A stretch of DNA of 64,000 nt from Maea johnstoni (GCA_963942565.1 OZ012695.1:10408638-10472637), one strand, 5' to 3'; positions 31,201-37,529 are shown, counted from the stretch's first letter. Notes: generated by a model from the letters alone, not told the origin. Numbers and translations are program-made.

Positions 31201-33502
31201 AGTTGGGCACCACTGACACCACTGATTAAATGTGAATATTTTGAAACACATTAATTTAAAGAAATATATAAGTATTTAAGATGTGATTCATTTCCATGAT
31301 GATATATTTTGGAGATGTTTGATATCTGAAACTTATTCTTTCCCCCTCGTCAGAGCCCTAGGATCATATGTATGATCATGAATTACCTTGTTGTGAAGAA
31401 TTCTGTCAACTTTGGTTTGGATATGTCTTTAACTTTGAATACCAACTCCTTTAACTCCAAGTCACCTGCCTATAATGCGGAAGAAAAAACATTTCTCAAC
31501 ACATACAACAGAAACAGAACAAACAGAACATAAATTAAGCTGATATTACATTACATTTGAATAACATGAAGAAACATCTTTATCCTTATAAACCTGTACC
31601 AAATGGATTTTGATTTTGTGATTTTGACCTATTTCTGCTTATCATTTCATATACTTTCAAAAATAAAATGGCAAAACTTTTTTATTTCTTATTAGAAAAA
31701 TACTAACAAAAAGTCTGTCCTTTTTTTAACTGCTTCAGGGATAAATAGGGTCTTGGCTAGCAGGGTCTCGGGTGTCATTTTAACGCTTAAACCCAAAAAA
31801 AGTCTAAGATAAAGCACACCCAAATGCTTTGTGAGGAAAATCTCGAATAGCATTGCATAAGGATACCATGACTTTTTAACATGTTTAAGGTTGTTCTCTG
31901 AATATATTTCAAAGAGAAATAGAATGCTCAAAACTTTTACAATAGCTACTTTTTGTCACCAAGTTTCCAAATCCTGGGAAAGAACTTGTATGTTGTGACA
32001 CTCCTGGAAAACTGCCTGAGCACATATACTTGCCTGTATCAGCTGCATGATGGTGATCATGAAATCTCTCATCTGTTTCTCGCTAAAGGCCCAGTCCTCC
32101 CATTCGGGGGCTGTGAAGACTCGCTGAGACTGCGGCTTGGCCTGAAATGCAAATTACAAGTGAGTTCAGTTGTGTATATAAAGAGGGGGATCGTTAAGTT
32201 CAACAAAATCCCATTTAAAATCAAAATCTTTATTTTTATCTTGCTAAGAAAGGTCTCTTAATTCTTGCTTAAAACCGGCGAGGCAATGTATTAGATAGAC
32301 AGTCGAGTCAACTACTCCCTGGGGTGGGTAAAAACACCTTCATCTGACATGATCATCTGGATCAGTGAAGGCAAGGGCTTGTCTAAAAACTTTGTGTAAA
32401 ATGCCCCAGGGGTTGACGTTAACTTTTGCAGCGACTTGCCCCGTAGGGCAAGTGAGAATCAATTTTCACTTGCCCTTGAAAAATTGTATGTTTTATAATA
32501 TTTTATTTAAAACCAAGTAGAACATGGTTCTGGCTTGTGAAAGCACATTTTCTAGGACAAGCTTGGAAGGCAGACCACGAAAAATTGCACACATTCTCAA
32601 AAGTAAACCTGAAATATACAAAGCGTACTTTCCCAGTGGGGCAAGTAAGATGCAGTTTTCACTTGCCCCACAGCTATAATTTACAAATTCTACTTGCCCG
32701 GGGCAATAGGGCAAGCACCAATGTCGAGCCCTGTGCCCTTTTACAATATGGTTTGTTTTATCATAGAAGACCAAACACATGGAATGGAAACCAGCCGGTC
32801 AACCTGAACATGCTAGCCTCAACCAGTGTCAACTAATAATCGCTAATAGGTGCTCTGGGCACCCCCAGCAGGTGGTGGAGATAAGGTTTCTCTGTAATGT
32901 AATCGATGCAAGAGCCCTGATTGGTCCTTGTTCCCACGTGACCTCGCCCTGCTGCCTTATCTGGTAGTCCTGGCATGAGGCCAGCATGTAACTATAGGGC
33001 ATATAGTAATTGGTCTCTCGTTACATATCCATTCTTTTCTTAATCCAAGGTTTTATATTTTAAATTGAAAATACAGGAAATGCATCTCTGAACCTCTTCA
33101 TTTAAAATCTTCCTAGGTACGGGCATAACTCCCACCAAATTTTGTGGCAAATTTACATATTGTGTGCAAAGAAAGACATACTTGCTACGATTTCCACTTC
33201 GATAACTTCTCACAGTGAAGATATTGCTTGCACGTACGAAAAGCTTTTCTCATGTATCATTGAGTTCGAAAATAATCAATTAATAACTCAAATTTATTTT
33301 CAGCTAGTAATCAAGCTAGTCATTTCTAGCAATCCACTTCATCGTTGGGAAGGTAAAGCGCTATTGGCGTAGTTGTTCCTTTTACCTTGATCACACAGTA
33401 CTCCTTAATGAGCACCAGAAGAGCGATCTTGTGTGGTGTCACATATTCCTTCAGCATCTTCTTACTGGCCACAATGGGACCAGTGCTGCCCTCTGCTGCC
33501 AT
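7418..33502 (-). CDS. ANAPC5: ANAPC5, anaphase-promoting complex subunit 5 (19 coding exons, complete)
   Basis: This is a scaffold subunit of APC/C, the nuclear/cytosolic ubiquitin ligase that marks cyclins and securin for destruction; APC5 is built mostly of TPR-like helical repeats. Coding exons 1-19: 33386-33502, 32034-32141, 31387-31469, 30236-30348, 29125-29413, 28828-28894, 27422-27523, 26736-26935, 25313-25394, 24294-24392, 21892-21959, 20978-21091, 20395-20518, 17859-18055, 17435-17551, 15679-15826, 15054-15216, 14385-14479, 7418-7534. All phases agree and sum to 2403 nt (800 aa plus stop; human is about 755 as I recall). Diagnostic segments are YVTPHKIALLVLIKEY, HYLNYLNNLRI, REAIRMAQETNDNICLQHAL, RFPPLSQHSQLWMQCEQ, LLEALALARD and ARLYHELGYSAERNKCA. 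Residues about 165-225 are an acidic, variable linker. All introns are GT-AG except intron 2 (GC-AG). The donors of exons 8, 10 and 18 have been amplified into intronic minisatellites. No broken exon is seen. Confidence 0.96.
8500..8690. repeat. Dispersed repeat shared with 49862-50045
   Basis: The stretch from TTGTGGTCGTACCACAATGG to TAAATTATCACCTTAA matches 49862-50045 closely, including GACCACTCCTCATGTG, CTTTTGTTTTGATATCCAT and CCAAAGACACCACCTAGTGG. The other copy carries a long G-run where this one reads GTGGCGGATGACC. Ends are not defined. Confidence 0.8.
8756..9395. mobile_element. TA-flanked MITE with CTGTATAAC termini
   Basis: Starts CTGTATAACGGG after TA and ends AAGTTATACAG before TA. 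The terminal CTGTATAAC is the same as that of the 206-bp element at 27123-27328. Beyond the tip the arms do not pair well here. A pogo-like Tc1/mariner MITE is plausible. It is 640 bp with no coding sequence. Confidence 0.5.
9583..14384 (-). repeat. Minisatellite derived from the ANAPC5 exon 18 3' end and its splice donor (about 51 copies)
   Basis: The basic unit is 82 bp; a long form of about 100-104 bp adds GCACTGCTAGATAGGAGGA. By eye I count about 51 units, then the genuine exon 18 donor at 14383-14384. Read on the minus strand each unit is: CCATACCCTACCCTAGCAG, then GCTCACTCCAGAGCCAAGG, then ACGTCCTTTATTACCAG, then the donor GTACACACC. The 36-39 bases ending in CAG are the last 12-13 codons of exon 18, essentially unchanged, and the pyrimidine-rich leader ending TAG-CAG resembles a 3' splice site. 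The array occupies most of intron 18 and abuts the exon directly. On the plus strand every unit contains AATAAA. Open frames in the array are by-products of the repeat. The arrangement matches what I recall of amphioxus minisatellites that span exon-intron boundaries. Confidence 0.97.
14385..14479 (-). CDS. ANAPC5: ANAPC5 exon 18
   Basis: After a TTTGTTTCAG acceptor two bases complete an Ala codon. The exon then encodes LSSAIPMLSDTVRLFTKLQ and AHSRAKDVLYYQ and ends CAG before GTACAC in phase 0. Human has DVVYFQ at the same place. Its final 39 nt and donor are the template of the adjacent 4.8-kb minisatellite. Confidence 0.95.
14480..15053. other. ANAPC5 intron 17
   Basis: A 574-bp intron bounded by GTGAGA and TTTCAG. 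It contains a run of C at 14701-14718 and AT-rich filler. Nothing else is seen. Confidence 0.8.
15054..15216 (-). CDS. ANAPC5: ANAPC5 exon 17
   Basis: Encodes LSMGLPARALALIEQVLVPV, then LSQGSLYDQACAQYLYVKAN, then VATAAGLEADRRRS with one extra base, followed by donor GTGAGA. It matches human LILGIPEQALSLLHMAIEPI and AMFLVAKCQVASAAS, a TPR segment. Confidence 0.96.
15217..15678. other. ANAPC5 intron 16
   Basis: A 462-bp intron, donor GTAGGT, acceptor TTTTTCAG. No repeat or RNA gene is recognised. Confidence 0.8.
15679..15826 (-). CDS. ANAPC5: ANAPC5 exon 16
   Basis: Begins with one base completing an Arg codon. Encodes VLMSLGELHCQTGNTITATE, then PLLEALALARDCHMTYLVAM and ATLYLAYVQ, ending in phase 0 before GTAGGT. 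Matches human PMLLQALALSKEYRLQYLAS. Confidence 0.96.
16741..16915. mobile_element. Pogo/Tigger-like MITE
   Basis: A 175-bp element with termini CAGGTGAACTTGGATATGA and TCATATCCAAGTTCACCTG, flanked by TA at 16739-16740 and 16916-16917. Both arms contain CGACGGA and TGCATATGACGGAC words. The CAGGT start and TA target suit pogo/Tigger-type Tc1/mariner MITEs. Non-coding. Confidence 0.85.
17095..17365 (-). mobile_element. hAT-like element, CAGGGCTTG family, copy 1
   Basis: On the minus strand it starts CAGGGCTTGACACTAACAGG at 17365 and runs through ACATTTGGGGACATTCTTG, AATGTCCCCAAATGTTTTTG and TTTCTTGTTATGTTAA. The same blocks in the same order occur at 26192-26480 on the plus strand. The far end is not clear and I find no target duplication. 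The CAGGG start suggests hAT. Confidence 0.6.
17435..17551 (-). CDS. ANAPC5: ANAPC5 exon 15
   Basis: One base completes Arg; then EAQVHQYQGETDQALQLLQN, LKQHLKIAKNNQNIHLLA and AG before donor GTGAGT. Corresponds to human AVVLQAQNQMSEAHKLLQKL. Confidence 0.94.
17859..18055 (-). CDS. ANAPC5: ANAPC5 exon 14
   Basis: Phase 0 after a TTTTCAG acceptor. Encodes GEYAAVMEILANAKRRFPPL, then SQHSQLWMQCEQEILYEKAM, RHGKWLNAKQAVTSLAALNA and DEAKY plus AG. Human has ERFPPNSQHAQLWMLCDQKI here, one of the best conserved blocks. Confidence 0.96.
18230..20000 (+). mobile_element. DIRS-like tyrosine-recombinase retroelement fossil, interrupted
   Basis: Two blocks, about 18230-18590 and 19639-20000, resemble the tyrosine-recombinase region of DIRS-type retroelements. 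Recognisable words are LLKHL..APFDLLD on the left and ASLKSVAVKTTFLLQLASAR on the right. A TA-flanked element at 18593-19636 was inserted between them. The copy is old, clearly broken in several places, antisense to ANAPC5, and only the recombinase end is recognisable. No terminal repeats are identified. Confidence 0.45.
18593..19636. mobile_element. TA-flanked element with internal 380-bp direct duplication
   Basis: Starts CCGTGAATTCTCGCAAATCT and ends AGATTTTCGAGAATTTACGG, flanked by TA at 18591-18592 and 19637-19638. The interior contains two direct copies of a segment of about 380 bp: AATGACAAGTCAGGTAGGTG lies near 19030 and again near 19408, and ATTTTAGATTAA near 18778 and 19198. It is 1044 bp without a recognisable transposase. 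The TIR resembles, but is not identical to, that of the CCGTAATT MITEs. Confidence 0.75.
20395..20518 (-). CDS. ANAPC5: ANAPC5 exon 13
   Basis: One base completes Arg; then EMCSLMSQLLLNLTTSDAGV, YHNSEACCIALCNLAHNNAK and Q, phase 0 before GTAGGC. Corresponds to human NNTESFAVALCHLAELHAEQ. Confidence 0.94.
20519..20977. other. ANAPC5 intron 12
   Basis: A 459-bp intron, GTAGGG to TTTCAG. It contains a duplicated word (GTGAATAACATGC near 20604 and 20740) but nothing recognisable. Confidence 0.75.
20978..21091 (-). CDS. ANAPC5: ANAPC5 exon 12
   Basis: One base completes Ser; then VFEFIQKSDIWNCQHSQMDL, MSISYAQKAALWQLYGK and AG before donor GTAGGG. Human DISIAQKTAIWRLYGRS aligns at the end. Confidence 0.95.
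21092..21891. other. ANAPC5 intron 11
   Basis: An 800-bp intron holding a repeat at about 21545-21680 that is shared with 4675-4800. Nothing else is seen. Confidence 0.65.
21892..21959 (-). CDS. ANAPC5: ANAPC5 exon 11
   Basis: A small exon of 68 nt, acceptor GTTTTCAG, encoding YLSSLGVQGSARHNAMTGTT then PA and AG before GTAATA. Human reads YLASLGIQSLVQQRAFAGKT here. Phase agrees on both sides, so the call is firm despite the length. Confidence 0.92.
21960..23670. other. ANAPC5 intron 10, proximal part
   Basis: Most of this stretch is the TTAA-flanked element at 22224-23566. The 260 bp before it and the 100 bp after it show no further features. Confidence 0.6.
22224..23566 (-). mobile_element. 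Kolobok-like element with THAP remnant, TTAA-flanked
   Basis: Long inverted arms of about 250 bp start AGGGGAACTAAAGGCTCACA and end TGTGAGCCTTTAGTTCCCCT, with TTAA at 22220-22223 and 23567-23570. On the minus strand, 23130-23265 matches the THAP segment of the copy at 50791-52494 (AGCAGCAATTGGCTGTA, CAGACAAAAACAGTGG), but here it is decayed. Kolobok transposons use TTAA targets and encode THAP-type proteins, so the assignment fits both features. It sits in ANAPC5 intron 10. A segment inside (22480-22560) matches in inverted orientation the right end of the other copy, so the element is rearranged or nested. Confidence 0.8.
23671..24288 (-). repeat. 31-bp minisatellite derived from the ANAPC5 exon 10 donor (20 copies)
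   Basis: On the plus strand the unit is CTTACCGGCAGATTGAGTGC then CATTTCGACCA. It recurs at 23671, 23702, 23733 and so on to 24258; one unit is two bases short. Read on the minus strand each unit carries CTCAATCTGCCG then GTAAGTGG. That is the last 12 nt of exon 10 (CTCAACCTGCCG, one mismatch) plus its donor. By eye, 20 units precede the genuine donor at 24292-24293, and every one retains GGTAAG. A few read CTGCTG at the exon-like end. Confidence 0.97.
24294..24392 (-). CDS. ANAPC5: ANAPC5 exon 10
   Basis: Phase 0, acceptor TTTGGCAG. Encodes GWLHRLGVDEDEADNTTYLL then DRSVTKSGELNLP, and ends CCG before GTAAGTGG. Human aligns as WLYVLGQKRSDSYVLLEHSV. Its donor seeded the neighbouring 31-bp array. 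Confidence 0.94.
24890..25160 (+). mobile_element. LINE 3' end relic (CR1/L2-like)
   Basis: Frames here read STINRKTPFTN, then RALYVPPLWNELSDSIKADD, then AFLFQEEFN and a stop. This is the usual C-terminal end of CR1/L2-type reverse transcriptases (compare APRLWNALPQHLKD in the copy at 3300-4125). At least one frameshift separates the pieces. The ATT run beginning near 25190 is probably the element's tail. Confidence 0.6.
25190..25290. repeat. (ATT)n microsatellite
   Basis: About 100 bp of nearly uninterrupted TTA/ATT triplets, next to the LINE relic. The open frames it creates on both strands (runs of Ile or Asn) are not genes. Confidence 0.95.
25313..25394 (-). CDS. ANAPC5: ANAPC5 exon 9
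   Basis: One base completes Arg; then EETLAAIREAIRMAQETNDN and ICLQHAL, phase 0 before GTGAGT. Human QEAIRIAQESNDHVCLQHCL aligns almost residue by residue. Confidence 0.96.
25459..25891. mobile_element. hAT MITE, TAGTGCTCGG family, copy 1
   Basis: Termini TAGTGCTCGGA and TCCGAGCACTA are perfect inverted repeats, flanked by the 8-bp duplication TCACTCGA (25451-25458 and 25892-25899). The interior is rich in GGTCGACCAT-type palindromic words. Length 433 bp, non-coding. The 8-bp target is the hAT signature. Confidence 0.92.
26192..26480 (+). mobile_element. hAT-like element, CAGGGCTTG family, copy 2
   Basis: Starts CAGGGCTTGTCGCTAACATT. It shares ACATTTGGGGACATTCTTG, AATGTCCCCAAACGTTTTTG and TTTTTTCTTGTTATGTTAA with the inverted copy at 17095-17365. 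The GGGGACATTC and GAATGTCCCC words form an internal hairpin. The right end is uncertain. Confidence 0.6.
26531..26767 (-). repeat. Threefold tandem repeat spanning the exon 8 splice donor
   Basis: The word CTAGCAT (minus strand) begins copies at about 26767, 26685 and 26600, spacings of 82 and 85 bp. The first copy is the real end of exon 8, CTAGCATCACTACATTTCAG, then ATTTGGCCATCG with donor GTGAGT. The other two repeat the 30-odd exon bases with changes and carry GCGAGT and GTGAGT. Each continues into the intronic TCAAAGATTTGATA-type block. Confidence 0.9.
26736..26935 (-). CDS. ANAPC5: ANAPC5 exon 8
   Basis: Phase 0, acceptor TTTTAG. Encodes HYLNYLNNLRINEYCGAIDS, LYHYFDRHSLASNGNSGNKV, REEEQTGRSFRYAALNLASL and HFRFGH plus CG. 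Human HYLSYLNNLRVQDVF and GRSLRYAALNLAALHCRFGH align. The last 30-odd nt are tandemly copied into the intron. Confidence 0.97.
26936..27421. other. ANAPC5 intron 7
   Basis: A 486-bp AT-rich intron containing the MITE at 27123-27328. Repeated TATTACATTGTTA words surround it. Confidence 0.7.
27123..27328. mobile_element. TA-flanked MITE, CTGTATAACTGG termini
   Basis: A 206-bp element with termini CTGTATAACTGGTTAATTTG and CAAATTAACCAGTTATACAG, perfect over 25 bp, between TA at 27121-27122 and 27329-27330. The word TTTGGCGT or ACGCCAAA recurs inside. A pogo-like Tc1/mariner MITE is the likely class. Confidence 0.9.
27422..27523 (-). CDS. ANAPC5: ANAPC5 exon 7
   Basis: Phase 0 at both ends. Encodes ASLLQHNDSEALPPRLLQEK then IHELLSSNPQLAEA, ending GCA before GTGAGT. 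Human has ASLLKNDETKALTPASLQKE and LLKFNPDFAEA. Confidence 0.96.
27524..28827. other. ANAPC5 intron 6, nothing recognised
   Basis: A 1.3-kb intron. Open frames at 27746-28108 on either strand have no recognisable resemblance. 28100-28380 is A-rich low-complexity sequence. Confidence 0.6.
28828..28894 (-). CDS. ANAPC5: ANAPC5 exon 6
   Basis: A small exon of 67 nt, acceptor CCATTTCAG, donor GTCTGT. One base completes Gly, then VSSLFMGGAYSHRQAEFFIV and QQ. Human SQKQAEFFLSQQ aligns and continues into ASLL of exon 7, which fixes both boundaries. Confidence 0.93.
28895..29124. other. ANAPC5 intron 5
   Basis: A short 230-bp intron, donor GTCAGT. Nothing else is seen. Confidence 0.8.
29125..29413 (-). 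CDS. ANAPC5: ANAPC5 exon 5
   Basis: The longest exon. Encodes LYIRRMTLAFDTLSFNQVCK then LYQQYKLYVETL, followed by a strongly acidic stretch (VESEEDVDMEMTDQSELSED) and GVTEEEEELVAGAALEDSLA. The first part matches human RHMILAYSKLSFSQVFKLYT; the acidic linker is variable in the family. I chose donor GG|GTCAGT because it alone keeps exon 6 in frame. Confidence 0.94.
29414..30235. other. ANAPC5 intron 4
   Basis: An 822-bp intron containing the hAT-like element at 29932-30199. The rest shows no feature. Confidence 0.65.
29932..30199. mobile_element. hAT-like MITE, CAGGGTCTTAGCC family, copy 1
   Basis: Starts CAGGGACTTGCCAGGA and ends TCCTGGCTAAGACCCTG, nearly the termini of the well-bounded copy at 46488-46788. 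Shared interior words include GGACAGGCA and CTTTTGGACAGG. No clean 8-bp duplication is visible here. Confidence 0.7.
30236..30348 (-). CDS. ANAPC5: ANAPC5 exon 4
   Basis: One base completes Arg; then LKEVCTDGVRGIMDYFQSLT, DTLFAEQEPMVNKNSLL and one base before GTACGT. It aligns with human DMEQFFDDLSDSFSGTEPEV and HKTSVVGLF. Confidence 0.92.
30349..31386. other. ANAPC5 intron 3
   Basis: A 1-kb intron that is about half occupied by the CCGTAATT-family MITE at 30595-31139. No other feature. Confidence 0.65.
30595..31139. mobile_element. TA-flanked MITE, CCGTAATT family, copy B
   Basis: Starts CCGTAATTTCGCATGCATAA and ends TTATACACGCGAAATTATGG, with TA on both sides (30593-30594 and 31140-31141). 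The interior matches copy A at 2280-2739 in the same orientation (for example GTTATTTCGC/GTTATTTCAC, ATTCATGAGGAGTTGA, CAAAGACAATGCCTATCA). 545 bp, non-coding. Confidence 0.85.
31387..31469 (-). CDS. ANAPC5: ANAPC5 exon 3
   Basis: Acceptor ATTATAG, start GCAGGTGAC. Encodes AGDLELKELVFKVKDISKPK, LTEFFTT and AG before GTAATT. The alternative acceptor four bases further in (GGCAG) would break the frame, so the upstream AG is used. Human AEGELKDMEQFFDDLSDSF is the counterpart. Confidence 0.9.
31470..32033. other. ANAPC5 intron 2 (GC-AG)
   Basis: A 564-bp intron whose donor reads CAG|GCAAGT, a GC-AG intron with otherwise perfect complementarity to U1. No repeat is recognised inside. Confidence 0.85.
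32034..32141 (-). CDS. ANAPC5: ANAPC5 exon 2
   Basis: Phase 0 both sides, acceptor GCATTTCAG. Encodes AKPQSQRVFTAPEWEDWAFS then EKQMRDFMITIMQLIQ. Human resembles it only loosely here, in keeping with the variable N-terminal region. The donor is GC. Confidence 0.88.
32142..33385. other. ANAPC5 intron 1
   Basis: A 1.2-kb intron holding a hAT-like element at 32407-32733. No other feature is recognised. Confidence 0.6.
32407..32733. mobile_element. hAT-like MITE
   Basis: Starts CAGGGGTTGACGTT and ends AATGTCGAGCCCTG, an imperfect inverted pair. Inside, GGGCAAGT and ACTTGCCC words form several hairpins (32423-32475 and 32637-32715). Flanks share only a 5-bp TGCCC, so superfamily placement is by terminus only. 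Confidence 0.6.
33386..33502 (-). CDS. ANAPC5: ANAPC5 exon 1 (first coding exon)
   Basis: ATG at 33502-33500 opens MAAEGSTGPIVASKKMLKEY, then VTPHKIALLVLIKEYCVIK, phase 0 before GTAAAA. Human has DWVTPYKIAVLVLLNEM. Upstream on the minus strand, TTATCACAG just before TGTTTGAGG could be a 3' splice site, so a 5' UTR exon further away is possible. Confidence 0.92.
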
Positions 33503-34269
33503 GATGGGAACTCCTCAAACACTGTGATAACAATAGAGTAAAGAGTAGTGAGTCTCATATATATGTTACAAGCTAGGAGTATACTCTACACTCAGGTGCT
33601 CTGAACGGCCCCAATTTGCATGGGCATGCTGCCTTGTCAACGTTGAGAAGAGGTCAGCAAGGAACCCATTTAATTACTAAATCACTCGCCTGCTGCCAGT
33701 CCTATGATTATTTTTCATGCACACGTCTGAATTTCACATCACAGCACCTACATATACTAAAGGCCAAACTAATCGATCATCAGCAGACTTTGGGAGCATC
33801 GGTCTGCATCATAACAGACGCTATGTATAATTTGATATTTGCCAAGTATTTTTTTATCAACAGAGATCTTTCTAATGAGTTTCGCTGTGTTTTCACAATA
33901 AAAACTGCCCCAAATTAGAAATCAAATGCTCTTTCAAAGATCTCGCGACAAATCAACGATATTCGATAGGTGAATGAGGCTAGCTGATTGGCAGGCCGGC
34001 AAGCTGCTTACCACCACTGTGTGTAGAAATCTGGGGTAGCAAGATGACCAAGTTTGACAACAACAATAAACTTTTAGTCACATTAATGAAATCTACTTTA
34101 AGGTTTAGATATCAAATAATTATGAATAAACTGAATCCTCTAATTAACTTTGGATTTTTTGACGAGATCTGGAGTTTTCTGAACTAAACTAAAAAAGGGG
34201 TGGCCCAATATTTCAGTCCCGCAGCAAAGTCAAGAGGTCCTGGAGCACACTAATTTTAGGTGACGGTTA
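33503..34269. promoter_or_regulatory. 5' flank of ANAPC5, promoter region inferred
   Basis: A promoter for ANAPC5 is expected here or nearby. No TATA box or other site can be assigned with confidence. No coding sequence is seen. Confidence 0.3.
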
Positions 34270-36174
34270 CCGTAATTTCGCGTGTATAAGACGCACCCGT
34301 ATATAAGACGCAACCCTTGTTCAGGCCTTTAAAACGGTGTATAGACGTTAGCCCTGTGTATAGTGCGCACCCCCTTTCTGGTCCATGTCTCTAGCTATTT
34401 TGTAAAAAACGAACAGACTAGCAGTGGATTCTGACAAACATTAAGTTGATTGTAATTTGAAGTCACTAATACTGCTGCTCTAAAGACAATAGGGGCTCGG
34501 ACATTCATGCCATGTATTGTAATTAGTGTGCCTAAAATAGAACCGGCTGGACGGGCCTGGTAACGCAAACAATTCACAAAGTTGTCTACGGCTAGATAGG
34601 ACTTTTAATGTTTTACTGATACCGCTGAAGTTGGGACATGCTAAACATGTTAGAAACACAATTGAAATAAATGAAAACATACCAGAGGCCTAGTCAGATA
34701 TGGGGTGCGGTAATGGCGGGTCATCGATTTCCGATCACCATGTGGCCTGGGGACTTGACGCAAATGTTCATGCAGCGCGTAGCACCCCCAAAAGTGAAAC
34801 GGCAGCAGATGTAACTAATTGAACCTCAGAATAGCAAGTTCATAACACTAGGAAAATTGGATTGCGAAACTGGCGATGCCATAAAGTTAACGACATGTAA
34901 AGGCGTATTGATATAATCATTATTTTTTATTTATTTGAAAAGGCATTAGATTAAAAGATCAAATACAATTTTTCAGCTATTTTGGCGCTCCTTATTGGGT
35001 TCTAACGTCATTCCGGCTATCCCGAGCCGGTTTGGAGTAGTTAGATAACAGGCGCCAGATTTGATTTGGCTATTTTACTGGCTCGCATGAGGTAGGTAGG
35101 TCATAATCAGTTTCGGGCCGTATGTAAATATGTGGGGTCATTGATAAAAGTGGCCTGGCGGTCTTTTTCAAAGATTTACTCCGGTATTCAGTCACGTAAA
35201 TGACAGGACTAAACTCGGAATGCAAGGAACGATCCAAAATAGAGTTACGGGATTTCATCAATATAGCTCTCTTTTCAAACCTCCCTGTCATACAGATGGC
35301 GCCGTAGCTTAGTGGCTAGAGCGCCTGCCTGCAGGGCAAGAGGTTGCGGGTTCGATTCCATCTGACCGCAACTAGCATCATCTTTTCCTACCCAGTCCTT
35401 CGTCTGGCACTTTGAAACATTTCCTACTCTAAATAACGATGTCTATATTTTTATTATTTTTATTTCACTTTACTAAAATGAATTGTTGGTCAAATCCACT
35501 GATCCCAGAGAGAAGGTCTGCCTGAATTGGCGTTCGCTATAAGGGCCGATTTGATTAGTGTATGAAATTCCCTGGTTATAATAAACATTTCCACAGTTGT
35601 GAAGTTAGGAATTTCTTCGAGAAAATCTATAGTTTAATGAATGTAAGTAATGCCTAGCCTTCATATAAAAATTGAGCTCTGTGAAGTTTAATGGGTGTAA
35701 GTATTAATTTATATCTGTTGATGAAGGAAATGTTCCATTAAGTTCCCTATGACGTTGGTATTGTCACTTTCATGCACTCTTGCGGCACATGACTATTACT
35801 TTATGCAACTCCCACCCATTTACCTTCTATCTGCCCTTTCACACATCTCTACGTGCTGATCAGTGCCCTATCCAATCCCATGTACCTTCCACCTGCACTT
35901 TGGGCTTGGATCCGTGTGCCCGCCACTCACTTTTTGGGCGCACGGATCCTTATTACATCGACAACTTCTACTCCTCCTGCGGCCTTAAGCGCCTTGCCGC
36001 AACACTTGCCTCCCCCCTTCTCTGTAATTGTACTGTCCTCCCAGTACCTCTTTCAACGGGGCCCTATCTGGATGTAAAACACCCTGTATTTCTAGCTCTG
36101 TGTATGAGACGCACCCACGTATCATGGGTAAAAATTTGTGTAGAAAAGTGCGTCTTATACACGCGAAATTACGG
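34270..36174. mobile_element. TA-flanked MITE, CCGTAATT family, copy C, split by a 1.6-kb insertion
   Basis: Starts CCGTAATTTCGCGTGTATAA and ends TTATACACGCGAAATTACGG, with TA at 34268-34269 and 36175-36176. The first 110 bp and the last 150 bp match the two ends of copy D (58896-59393), so both belong to one element. About 34385-36030 is foreign: it contains the tRNA-like sequence and a C-rich stretch with chance open frames (35780-36181). Confidence 0.75.
35298..35370 (+). tRNA. Degenerate tRNA-like sequence, pseudogene or SINE head
   Basis: A-box TAGCTTAGTGG and a perfect B-box GGTTCGATTCC are correctly spaced. A cloverleaf can be drawn with an anticodon arm presenting GCA (Cys), but the acceptor arm (GGCGCCG against TGACCGC) and the T arm pair poorly. 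A perfect 7-bp pair, CAGATGG (35293-35299) with CCATCTG (35358-35364), overlaps these arms instead. It is therefore a decayed tRNA or tRNA-derived repeat with an intact pol III promoter rather than a working tRNA. Confidence 0.5.
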
Positions 36175-36176
36175 TA

Positions 36177-37091
36177 CTTAATTTTTTGGTTCCCGGATCC
36201 TTCCCAGACCAATTTTACAGGGTCTGTGTTTGGTCTTCTAAGGTATTACTAAATGAAGTTGGCTGGTTTTTACACATAATTTGTATTAACTATTATATAG
36301 CAGTATAGATATTCGTAAAGTAATTTAAGTGAAATGTGATATCTGATACTGTGATAGGCTCAATTGGTCATGTTTTGCGAAAATTTCCCAGTTTAACAGT
36401 GCTTTAAGTGTATTGGTTTGTCGCTAGTTTTGAAGCCCTGTCGCATGCTGGTGCGACAAAGCCGACAATGCGACAGTTAGAGACCCGGTGTTCCGTACCG
36501 TGATAATTTTAGGGAGCGCGCCATGTCGAATGTTGGTCCAATTTGACGCTTGCAAACCGAAACATTTTTTAAGGAAGACATCCCTTGGAGGTGTTGAGTT
36601 GACAACTCAACTCACACGAGCTGGCACCCGTGCACAGCACGGGTTTGGACTACCAATGAGAAAAAAGAATCCCCCATATATCTGTATCACAAATATTTGA
36701 GAGAATAGGAAAAGAAAAAATCACATTCCCATAACCTTTGCGACAAAGGTACTTGATACTTGATAGTGATATGTTCCTCCTTCATAGGAGCTGTATTAAT
36801 ACAGGATAGAGTCAATATATAACAATGGGATACCACCAATACATATATACATGCATATACTTTTGTGTGGTATGAACACATTTTTGCAGAGAAATTTAAA
36901 AATGCATCAGTTCATAAATCAGTTACAGCTCAAGTGAACAGAGATGACAAAAAGTACATACAGAAGAAAGAAATTGCAAAATATGATAAAATGAATAAAT
37001 CTGAGAGATAATACCAAAAAAAAACATGGAAACCCTCTCCCCCTAACAGGAATTGGTAATTGTAAGAGGGAATGGTGAGAGAGAGATCGAG

Positions 37092-37170
<79 letters not shown>

Positions 37171-37529
37171 TCTTGGAACCTCCTTACATTGCTTACACGG
37201 TGGTTTTGAATACACGTCTTAAGCACATGCTGTTTTGGTGAAGCTTGATTTCTAAATACTAGTAAATTAAAAAAAAACATACTTTCAGTTCATTCTCGCG
37301 ATTGGATAACGTGATTATTTATTGCAATTGAAGTAGGATTAAATTGTTGCAGGCTTTTAAAGCACAGCCGTAAAGCTCGGAACACATCCCGAACAATCTT
37401 CCTTGGGAAATTTTTAAGCATTCATTTATTCAACTGGGTGCGAACAGCTATTTTTTCATAACGAACGTCATACCTTTTTCCGCTACCCTATTTGATATTC
37501 ACCAAACTCATTGAGCTAAAAAAAACTAC
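36177..37529. other. Intergenic stretch with GA microsatellite
   Basis: No gene. (GA)n at about 37077-37167 creates long Glu/Arg and Leu/Ser open frames that are artefacts. The rest is unassigned. Confidence 0.7.

Noticed and set aside
36919-37280. Open frames of Leu/Ser or Glu/Arg repeats
   Set aside because: Created by (GA)n; no other coding signal.
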